Below the pieces are notes generated by a model, which saw only the letters and a program-made list of their open reading frames with translations, ran no database searches and was not told where the DNA came from. A stretch of DNA of 64,000 nucleotides from Auriscalpium vulgare (taxonomy: Eukaryota > Basidiomycota > Agaricomycetes > Russulales > Auriscalpiaceae). The position numbers were made by a program, and so were the translations under genes. Position 1 is the stretch's first letter; each line of letters starts with the position of its first letter. Of the stretch, positions 9,830 through 18,088 are shown piece by piece. The stretch lies in assembly GCA_019915015.1 (NCBI GenBank), contig JAHBBC010000001.1, forward strand, positions 1,116,001 to 1,180,000. Direction: 5' to 3'.

Positions 9830-12146
9830 ATGGCCACCGAAACTCAACAATTGGATCCTTTCCTGGCCCATCTTGCCACCGTTCTCTCCATCTACGAGCT
9901 TGGTCCCTCGACCGCACCCGTACCACGCTACGATGGCCCATCTGATGGGCAGACAGAGCACATTCTCCGCGCCGTCGACGCCATGGCCCGCCGGATGTTT
10001 ACCGCAGAGGAGACCGTCGCCAGCCTGAGGGCCTCGGATGACACCACCGACGCTGTCACCGACGCCAAGGCTTCCTCGACATCCAAAGGCGCCTCCTCCG
10101 GCTCCCCCTTCGTCGTCCCTTCTGGCCGTGTCGCCGGTGCGGCGTTTGAGAGCGACACGAGCGCCGCCGAGGAGCTCAAGTTGCTAAAAGCGCAGGTGCT
10201 AGACGTGTTGCGCGTCTGCAACGCGGTGGCGACTGGCGATCTCTCGCAAAAGATTACCGCTCCCGTCCAGGGCGTGGTTATGGTGCAACTAAAGGACGTC
10301 ATCAACAAAATGGTGGACAGGTTGGCGGAGTTCGCGAAGGAGGTCACGCGTGTCAATCAGGAAGTCGGGACGGAAGGGTGAGTCGCACAGTTGCTTTCTT
10401 TGGCGGCGGGCTTCCATCTGACGCTTCCCCAGCAAACTTGGCGGCCAGGCGCTCGTCACGGATGTCGAGGGCACCTGGAAGGATATCACGGACGTCGTGA
10501 ACAAACTCGTCGCCAACTTGACGATCCAGGTGCGGAGCATCGCGAGTGTGACCAAGGCTGTCGCGGCGGGCGACTTGTCGAAGGAGATTGACGTCGACGC
10601 CCGCGGTGAAATCCTGGACTTGAAGAATACGGTCAACGGCATGGTGGTGCAATTGCGTGTGCTAGCTGCGGAGGTTTCCAATGTCACATTGGAAGTCGGT
10701 TCTCAGGGTATATTTGGCGGTCAGGCGCACGTTCCGGACGTTGAGGGTGTATGGTTGGAGCTGACCCGAAACGTAGGCAGATGCGAAACTCTATCTTATC
10801 AAAGAACTGACGTCGACATCAGGTGAACCGGATGTGTTCGAACTTGACGGATCAAGTGCGGTCTGTTGCGGGGGTTACGACTGCCGTCGCCAAGGGTGAT
10901 TTCACGCGCAAGATCGAGATACAAGTGGGAGGCGAGATGGCTACATTGAAGACCACTTTGAATACCATGGTGGACCAACTCAGCACGTTTGCGTCCGAAG
11001 TCACAAAAGTCACTTTGGAAGTCGGTACACAAGGCGTTTTCGGCGGCCAGGCGGCGGTAGCGGGAGTGCAGGGCACCTGGGCAGATTTGACGCGCAATGT
11101 CAATGTGAGGATTTCTCGCCAATTCATCACGTGCATCAATCCTTAAAGATGGTTCGTTTTGAAGAAAATGGCCCGCAATCTTACGGACCAGGTGCGGGAT
11201 ATCGGGGCGTCCACGAAGGCGGTTGCGTTGGGTGATTTCAGTCGGACGGTCGACGTCGACGTTCAGGGAGAGATGCTGGACTTAAAGATGACGGTGAACT
11301 CCATGGCGGCGCAGCTTTCCACGCTTGCCAACGAAGTGAAGCGTGTAACGCTTGAAGTCGGTACTGAGGGTATCCTCGGATGTCAGGTGACCGTGCCCGA
11401 TGTTCAGGGAGTGTGGAAGGTGCGCGTTTCTATCCATTATTCATTCCCGCAAATATCTTACGCTGGATGCAGGTCCTGGCTGACCACGTGAACTTGATGG
11501 CCATGAACCTCACGAATCAAGTGCGCTCGATCGCCCAGGTCACCAAGTTCGTAGCAAGCGGAGATCTGACAAAGAAGATCGAGGTCGACGTGCGCGGCGA
11601 GATGCTCGATTTGAAGGAGACGGTCAACGGCATGACGGAGAGTCTGAGCGTGTTGGCGGACGAGGTGACCCGTGTCGTGAGGGAGGTCGGCACTGAGGGT
11701 CGTTTGGGTGGACAGGCGAATGTCGCTAACGTCGGCGGGACGTGGAAGGTACGTGGATGACCCGCGGTATTGACAAATATATCTAACAGCTGTGGCTGTA
11801 GGATTTGATCGACCATGTCAACACCATGACTACCAACGTGAGCTAAAACTGTTTGAAGACTAGTACGACCGCGCTAATATATGAGCATCCTAGTTGACGA
11901 TTCAAGTGCGCACGATCGCCATAGCCACGGTACGTGGCGAAGCCTTATTTCTTTCTGCTGGCACTGACGTCGATTCTCGTTCAGACGGCCGTCGCGGCGG
12001 GAGATTTCACGCAGAAGGTCACCGGTGTATCAGTGCACGGCGAAATACTCGACCTCGTCAACAACATCAACGACATGATTGACCAACTCGGCTCCTTCGC
12101 GTCTGAGGTCAAGACGGTCGGCCGCGAGGTCGGCACGGTGGGATAG
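9830..12146 (+). CDS. Truncated group III histidine kinase: six HAMP repeats, no kinase domain
   Basis: The sequence matches the sensor half of group III (Nik1/Os-1 type) hybrid histidine kinases, cytosolic osmosensors that act upstream of the HOG MAP kinase pathway and are the target of fludioxonil-type fungicides. Eight exons (9830-10377, 10433-10772, 10823-11104, 11165-11419, 11473-11748, 11802-11837, 11894-11929, 11985-12146) join in frame into 644 residues. Six HAMP modules of about 92 residues are visible, each with a GDL or GDF core (TGDLSQK, AGDLSKE, KGDFTRK, LGDFSRT, SGDLTKK, AGDFTQK) and a linker like EVGTEGxLGGQ...V.GTW. The frame ends at REVGTVG, where the next linker should begin; the stop lies in foreign inverted sequence. 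HisKA, HATPase and receiver domains are absent. If expressed it would be a HAMP-only protein, and it could equally be a pseudogene. Confidence 0.88.
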
Positions 12147-12231
12147 ATGCGGCACGTCGTGTGAGGTTGCGCGGTGTTTATGTCTCCCATGATCTTCGTG
12201 TTCTCCAGACTCCGAACCGCGGCTTACCGTC
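12144..12231 (-). repeat. Inverted copy of the peptide-gene promoter, ending the HAMP gene
   Basis: Read on the minus strand, this segment matches about 8533-8618, the promoter and leader of peptide gene A (CACGAAGATCATGGG, CGCGCAACCTCACAC, GTGCCGCATCTA). The TATA region has decayed to ACATAAAC. The junction lies exactly where the HAMP reading frame is lost; the first bases of the inverted segment supply its TAG stop. If still active, this promoter would transcribe antisense into the HAMP gene. Confidence 0.75.
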
Positions 12232-12339
12232 TGCTACATATGGGGTGCTCACCAGTCGTGCCTTCACGATTGTGCATCAGCGACTGTTGGATGGATAAGA
12301 TGGAGTGCTCACAAATTTCTTGTATCCCTGATCCCAGCC

Positions 12340-12498
12340 ATGAAATTCTTGACTGCTTTCTTCGCTCTTGTCCTCTGCCGGCTCGGTTGCACTTGCAGAG
12401 TAGAAGATCAGCAATTTTAGCAGCTAATGAAACTTTTTTTGTGTGCGCTTGTCCTCCTACGGACCAACTGGAGACGTATAGAGGGAATTCAGGCGTGA
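12340..12498 (+). pseudogene. Broken secreted peptide gene (copy B)
   Basis: This third copy of the peptide family begins MKFLTAFFALVL, like the intact copies, but then lacks about 14 bp that encode the middle of the signal peptide, which shifts the frame and leads to an early stop. The second exon is still recognisable at the end: TNW, then a dibasic Arg-Arg, then IEGIQA and a stop at 12496-12498. The intron has no usable donor. It sits between the inverted promoter copy and a histidine kinase 5' fragment, so it probably moved in the same rearrangement. Confidence 0.75.
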
Positions 12499-12532
12499 TT
12501 TGAGAGGTGGTGTATCTTGGGCTTACCTCAAC

Positions 12533-12736
12533 GTCGGTATTTGCCGGATATTGCTGCAAACAACGCCGCGTAAACAACTTGAACGCGCCGAGTCGTCCGA
12601 CTTGTGGCATCAGCTACTCACCGGGCTATCCCCACCAGCTGCTCCTTCGCCGTCGCTGCTACAGTCGACGATGGACACCGGAAGTCAGCAGTCGGATCCG
12701 TTTCTGGCGCATCTTGTTGCCAGCGCACGCGTATGA
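12533..12736 (+). pseudogene. 5' fragment of the histidine kinase gene
   Basis: The leader and first codons of the kinase gene at 9830 are repeated here. The upstream block at 12537-12597 matches 9290-9350. The ATG at 12671 opens MDTGSQQSDPFLAHLVASA, against [19 protein letters not shown] in the parent. Similarity stops after about 20 codons and the frame closes at 12736. About 430 bp of the parental leader are missing. The fragment abuts a dynamitin 3' fragment, so two unrelated genes are joined at this point. Confidence 0.75.
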
Positions 12737-12779
12737 TACATTGATCATGGTTACCAAAGCCAGTCGGTACTCATCGTTC

Positions 12780-12989
12780 TGTGGAGCGTCTGTCGAGGTG
12801 CCGAGCGCGGCGGACCTCCAGGGCGTGGTCGAGGAGCAGAGCGAGGTACTCGCAGACCTTGGTATGGCGGTGGGCGGCGTCGAGGCGAGCCTCAAGGAGA
12901 ACACGAAGGTGGTGAAGGGGAATGTGGTTGGCCTGGATGAGCGCATTATGGAGCCGGTGAAGTGGTTAAAGCAGGTGAGCGTTGCGTAG
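12780..12989 (+). pseudogene. 3' fragment of the dynamitin gene
   Basis: The last roughly 65 codons of dynamitin are repeated with the frame open: LADLGMAVGGVEASLKENTK and then VVKGNVVGLDERIM, ending KQVSVA and a stop, against VEASLEENAKVVKGNVGGLDERIM in the gene at 5989. The preserved frame suggests a recent copy rather than constraint. Similarity continues past the stop for more than 100 bp. No promoter or start belongs to it. Confidence 0.8.
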
Positions 12990-14000
12990 AAGGCAGCACA
13001 TTCTGTGTGTATATTTTCAATCACTTGTATTCATCAGAATCATACCCCAGGCCCTCCTCGTCCTCATCTCGTTCTCGCTGGCCAAAGCTGCATCGGACAC
13101 TGAACGCTGCTCACTGGTTGTCATATCAATCAAAGACTTCTATCTTCTGGTTTTCCAGGGTGTTTACTGCCTCCAGGCACGGCCTACATGTGCGTTGCAT
13201 TTACTGCCTCAAGGCACGGCCCATACATATCTGCATGTGCGTTGATCCAACCCCAGTCCAACCCCTCACACAAGCTTCAGAGAACCTGAGGGCCGAGGTT
13301 GTCATCTGTATCCTCGAACGTACGCTTTGACTCGGTGCATCACACTTGTCGCGCCTGTCCCCTGAGTTGGTCCGCATGGTCATCGGCGACGACTGCGAGC
13401 CGGCTCCACCGAGCGTAACCAGTCGTAATCCTCATCTGCTGGGTCTCGCTGGATAGCTCTCATGACTTCTCCGGGCGCCCGTCCGGGTACGCCGCCTTGC
13501 ATTGACACACAGTATAATGACATGGCCAGCAGCTCCGTCATGTTACTCTCCGGGGGTTATTGCGGCAGCGCAGGCTCTCCACCGTTCACTTCCATCTTGA
13601 CAAGACCTCACCGTGCGGCTCGGGATCATTTTATCACAGGCTCGGCCAGCAATCGGGCAGGGCCCTGACCCAAACGGACACCTTGCTGGTCCTACCAGGT
13701 GACCAGTGTCCGCAATTTTCTTAAACTTGCACGGCCGAAACTAAATGCCCACCACAGTGATGCTTCGACATCTCCTCAATACCTGTTTAAGTATCCAGAA
13801 CAATGCCCAGCAGCTTCGTTCCATGGTACAATGCCCAGTAGTCACCACCTCCGTGTTTTGCCAAGCGCGTTACGATATTAGTTTGACGCTTATGAATTCG
13901 GAAGACACACTGTCTGATGGTAAGTTAAGACATGCACGACTTCTGACTTTCCCCCGCGTGGTACACTCAGGGACGGTCCGCGGTTGAAGGACACGAAAAT
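12990..14000. repeat. Diverged duplicate of the 7446-8578 spacer
   Basis: Patches of similarity to the region downstream of dynamitin run through this stretch, in the same order: the 3' flank of dynamitin, then the block around 13605, then the promoter of the peptide gene. It contains no gene I can support. A small local repeat (GCCTCCAGGCACGGCC, GCCTCAAGGCACGGCC) lies at 13169-13221. Confidence 0.55.
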
Positions 14001-14028
14001 GTGATATAAATACCGCGCAACCTCACAC
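14001..14028 (+). promoter_or_regulatory. TATA promoter block of secreted peptide gene C
   Basis: This block is identical to 8579-8606 over the TATA box (GATATAAATA) and the following CCGCGCAACCTCACAC. It lies about 50 bp upstream of the ATG at 14055, the same spacing as in copy A. Confidence 0.7.
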
Positions 14029-14054
14029 ACCGCTCCGCATCCTGATCCTCAGCC

Positions 14055-14327
14055 ATGAAATTCTCTACTGCCTTCTTCGCACTCGTCCTCGCGACTGTTG
14101 TCTCTGCGGGCCCGCTTGAAGAGAGTGCGTTCACAGCACTCCGTGTATTATTCGACAGCTAATCAGTGTTTTCACGTGTCTTAGAGCGCGTCGGCTCCGA
14201 CTGGGAGCGTGGCGTGGGCACCGACGGGAAGCGTCTCGTGGGCACCAACTGGAAGCGTCTCGTGGGCAGCGACTGGAAGCGTCTCGTAGGCACCAACTGG
14301 AAGCGGGGGGAGGGAGTTCAGGAATGA
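14055..14327 (+). CDS. Secreted repeat-peptide precursor with five Kex2-type units (copy C)
   Basis: A 70-residue precursor from exons 14055-14124 and 14185-14327, with a 60-nt intron at the same position as in copy A. The signal peptide (MKFSTAFFALVLATVVSA) and a short spacer GPLEE are followed by Lys-Arg and then five tandem units ending in basic pairs: VGSDW-ER, GVGTDG-KR, LVGTNW-KR, LVGSDW-KR and LVGTNW-KR; the tail is GEGVQE. Four of the five cores end in Trp. Cleavage after each Lys-Arg would free several near-identical hexapeptides, the layout of Kex2-processed repeat proteins such as yeast alpha-factor precursor or the precursors of ustiloxin-type ribosomal cyclic peptides. No UstY-like (DUF3328) oxidase gene is visible in the window, so cyclisation is speculative. 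A signal or defence peptide is also possible. Confidence 0.82.
14187..14306 (+). repeat. Five tandem 24-bp coding repeats in peptide gene C
   Basis: Units of exactly 24 bp begin at 14187, 14211, 14235, 14259 and 14283. The last three are nearly identical (CTCGTGGGCACCAACTGG then AAGCGT) and differ at the codons giving Thr-Asn or Ser-Asp; the first two are more diverged. The pattern implies recent unit duplication by slippage or unequal exchange, keeping the frame and the Lys-Arg sites. Confidence 0.9.
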
Positions 14328-14820
14328 TTCGAGACGCGGTCCACGTATCCAGACTCTGGCTTGGTTTTTAGTCGTGCGTGTTGCGTTTGCTTCCTGGGTC
14401 TCTTTTCGCTGACTGCAGCTGGGTTTCCTCTTTTCAGACCATTCGCCGCATACGCCATCATCTCGAGCCCGCTATGTCGAGTTGTAGCTCACCATTTGCT
14501 TTATGTCGCATGGATAATTCAATTCCTTGAGAGTCACGAGCAAGCTATACCCCACTCGGCGGCCGCCGCTTGCGAAGGTTCGGTCGTGAGGATCTGATTA
14601 CTGCACTGAGCAGTCCAGAGCTGTTTGTGACTTGCTTGGCTTGGCCATTGCTTCCAAACGGACATCAAGCAGCCCAAAGAGCTGTCCAGTCCAGGTCACG
14701 TACTTTCGTTAAAACCGCCGGCACCGAATATAGAAGACAGGGTATAGATATAGTGTCGCTCGCACTGTCGCGAGCATGTAGCAAGCGGACCTCAGCACTG
14801 GAGTGCAAACAAAGTGCAAA
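14328..14820. other. Intergenic between peptide gene C and the exchanger
   Basis: The first 180 bp are related to the 3' flank of peptide gene A (GTGCGTGTTGCGT near 14375 and 8880). The remainder has no recognised gene and leads to the 3' end of the convergent Ca2+/H+ exchanger gene. Confidence 0.5.
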
Positions 14821-16903
14821 TCACGAGACCCAGACTGTAGGACGAATCAGCATGCCGCATCGAGAAAGGATGCAACATATCCCAGAGACACGTACTTACA
14901 AGCGAGGGCAAAGACGAGGTATAGCGTCACCAGCATGAGGCCGTCCATGTAGTTCGACTTGCCATCCCTGCGAAAACGACGTTCAGCATGTCTACAGATA
15001 CGACGGAAGGGAATCTAGCATGAGCTCACTGTATGAGCATGTTAACGAGAATGACCGAGGTGAAGAATGACACCGTCTCGAAGTTGTCGAAGAACAGTGT
15101 TAGATCATGTCCGGAACTGCGTGGCGTTATAATATCTAAATTCATGAAGGAGGCCCTGTACGTACACCCAGCCGATCGTGACAAGCAGCGGTACAACAAA
15201 GAGGGCGATCTGCTGAGAGGCCAAACGGAAGTGGATCAGCACAAAATATGAATGAACATGAACTTCGTGGGCGTACAATGGAGGAGCCGACGCATACGCC
15301 AATTGTGAGCTCCATTTTCCCCTTCATTGCCATGAAAACAGAGGTGGTGAACTCCGGCGCATTCCCCTACACCAGGTTCCTCGGGTGTTTCACGGGAAAG
15401 AAAGAGGATGGCATAACGTACCACGAGCGGAAGAAGAACGAGACCAATGAATGCCTTTGGTATGTTGTACCTCGTCGCAGTCTCTTCTATAGAAGCGACC
15501 ACTGCCAATCTGCGTAAGGAATACGTCAAGCGAAAAGGAGGTTATGCAAGTACTCACGAATGTCGGCAATAAACGAGGTAACGACAGTAATCACAAGAAG
15601 GCTGCGGAGAATCGACTGTGAGCGCCCGCGCACAGGAGAAAAGCGACGCACGCAACGCCGGCAGCCACTACACTCATCTTAGCCTCCTCAGGCTCTTCTG
15701 GTTCAGTACCCTGAGCTTCAGCGTTCGTCCAGCCTGGCTCGTAAGAGAGGAAAGCCAGACTTGGCTGCGTCCTGAACAGGTCCGAATGCGTTTTCAGCTA
15801 TTGAAGGCCATTCCATTCAGTCACACAGCACAAGATAGTTGCGATGAGCGGGCTACCTGGAAGAACAGATACGCAATGTACACGCATAATAGGAGGAGCG
15901 CCGCGCCGCGGGAGATGATGAGGAGGCCGGTGTGCTCGGGCTCGGCTGTAACCACAGAGATGTCGATTGGCTGGTTATGCGAGTTTCGGGCGCTGTGGTA
16001 GGCAGCGGGAACGACGATAGCTGATCGATGTCAGCCTTCTGAGCGCTCAATATAGCTACCGAAATCTCACTGATACACGCGAGCGTCATCAGCTAGACGC
16101 CGATGAGTCAGTGACCAGGGGAGCTTGGGTGCAAGATACGAGGAGGACCTACAGAGCCATTGCTGCGGAAGATGAGTGGTCTCAGACATGTACATAAAGT
16201 GATGTTGTAAACTGACGTACGTCTGGGCAGCCGCTACCCCGAATGCACTCTCGCGGTACTTCATACCCGCTGATTGAAGAAGGCATACAGAGGTTGATGC
16301 AGTCATTGAAAGACGATGCAATACATAAACTGACCTGCGATGAACGAGCATCCCAAGACAAGCAGTATCTTCGACAGAATAGAACCGATCATCTGCAGGA
16401 AAATTCGTGAACCTGACCGGGACGGCATGAGGAGATACAACTTACTGATGCCTGTACAATTCGAATTTGATTGTGCAGGAGCGCGGTGATCCCGACGATG
16501 ATTTCAACCGCGTTTCCAAACGTCGCATTCAGGAGACCAGCGAGCGTCTGGCCGAGTGACAACGACATCTGCTCCGTTGCATCTCCGAGAAGCTAGTGGG
16601 ATTTCCAACGCGTAGGTGAGCTATGTATCTGCGAAGAGTGGACAGCGGTACCGTGGCCAGCGGGATCAGTGCAATGCCGCTGAATGAGAACCGAAGAGCT
16701 GCGTCCCAATCGGCGGAGTCAGCAGCAAATGCCAGAGGGACGAGGACGAGAAGGAGGTAGCCCCATGAGCTCAGCATCCACTTGTATGACGCATACCAAG
16801 ATGGCTCGCCCTCTGCCTGGACGAGCGTCGTGAGCCTGCGAGTGACTGAGCGATGCTGAGGACGGTGCGGGATTAGAGGTGTCGTTTCCGTTGTGACAGG
16901 CAT
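14821..16903 (-). CDS. Vacuolar Ca2+/H+ exchanger (CAX/VCX1 family)
   Basis: Antiporter that loads Ca2+ into the vacuole using the proton gradient. The N-terminus is [18 protein letters not shown], followed by hydrophobic helices ([14 protein letters not shown]). The first CAX signature reads [19 protein letters not shown] and then [15 protein letters not shown], near 16570-16490. The second half has [20 protein letters not shown] near 15480, then [20 protein letters not shown] and [10 protein letters not shown] near 15350, and after an intron [15 protein letters not shown]. The C-terminus is [17 protein letters not shown] then VFALAFWVS and a stop at 14821. The gene is split by many short introns; joins that I checked preserve the frame. 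One oddity is the second signature: GNAPEF replaces the GNAAEH usual in the family. Family assignment is firm, localisation is inferred. Confidence 0.88.
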
Positions 16904-17465
16904 GGCGTGGGGAGATGCGAATCAAGGTCAAGAGAGAAGATGAGAGTCCTAGGACAGCGAGAGCGGTTGCGCGGCTGTTGTGTGACAGAAGGCGCGGAAG
17001 GCAAGGGAAGGCGATGCTGCCCATATATGATGGGGAGACGGAATGGGATTCCGAGGCGCGAGGCTCCAAGGTAAAGACGTCGCAGCAGTCGCGAGAAACA
17101 GCGATAGAGCCTAGTGTTACTTTATGAAGCGCTGAAGAGCAGGCCTGACTTCAATCGCTGTGGTGGCAAGCGGCACAGAGAGGTTTGAGTTTCTCGCGTG
17201 CAGCCTAACATAGACAGTGGCACGTGCGGGCCGGGCCGCTGCCTTCAAAGTTCAAGTCGAAACAACATCCAACGTTCCCTCTTGCCATGTCCATGTTGCG
17301 CAGCGCTGCCTCCCAGCTCACGCCCGCCGACTTTTGATGGAAGCTCAGGCTTTTCGTTCCTACCGGTCAGGGCGCATCCACTGAAGTCGCCGCGCGAGTG
17401 AGCTCCGACGCCGCCTGGACGACGCTATCTGCGGCTTTTGCGCACAACCACGTGAAAGTGCTGTC

Positions 17466-17732
17466 ATGCAACGCGAACCCCGAGCGCGCACCGTTCTCAT
17501 CAACAAACTGATTCTGGAGGCGCGGTCATGGACCGCGATGAATAATTTGGTACGAAGAGATGCGACCGCCAAGCTTGGGGACACGTTGGCGAAGAGTGAG
17601 CTGAGCAAAGCGACCATGGTGCCGATCCCGTTAGGTGAGTTGCTTGGGCGGGATCCGGTCGTTATGTACTGACCGACGCGTGTTTCAGGCACTCTCGTGG
17701 CCGTCAGCAAGGACATCCCGGACAGTGTCTAA
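17466..17732 (+). CDS. Unrecognised small protein, possibly a 3' gene fragment
   Basis: Two exons (17466-17634, 17689-17732) join in frame across a well-formed intron into 70 residues: LINKLILEARSWTAMNNL, then VRRDATAKLGDTLAKSELSK, then ATMVPIPLGTLVAVSKDIPD. The join restores a smooth sequence, which favours real splicing. The start is uncertain: frames upstream from about 17286 are open in pieces but change phase, so either an unseen exon or a decayed 5' part precedes it. I do not recognise the family. Confidence 0.3.
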
Positions 17733-18088
17733 GTATACTAACATCATGGTGCGTCACCTGTGTTGCTCCGGCGTCTTGCGTGTGCAATTGCTCACCATGA
17801 TAATGTAGTTAGGATTGACGGGCGATGGGACGGTGCCGCGCCGCTGAAATGCATGTGTAGCATGTGGCCTAGATGGGGGTCGCAAGCCACCGCTGTAGCG
17901 CTTGCAGTGTCATAGCAGAATACCCAGGTATGTCGGACTACAGACGAGTGTTGTATGAAGGGTATGTGCTGTGTAGAGTCACGCCCCGTGAAAGCAATTT
18001 AACCTATAGGGCCCTAGGTACTGTAGACAATATGTCCCGGTGCTCTAAATATTCGCAGTCCTATCAAATGCCTGGGTCAACGACCTGC

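Noticed and set aside
14187..14306. Regular 24-bp repeats as a CRISPR-like array
   Set aside because: The units are contiguous, coding, in frame and without spacers, and the organism is a eukaryote.
8637..14327. Peptide genes as basidiomycete mating pheromones
   Set aside because: Those precursors end in a CaaX box and lack a signal peptide. These have a signal peptide, Lys-Arg sites and no C-terminal Cys.
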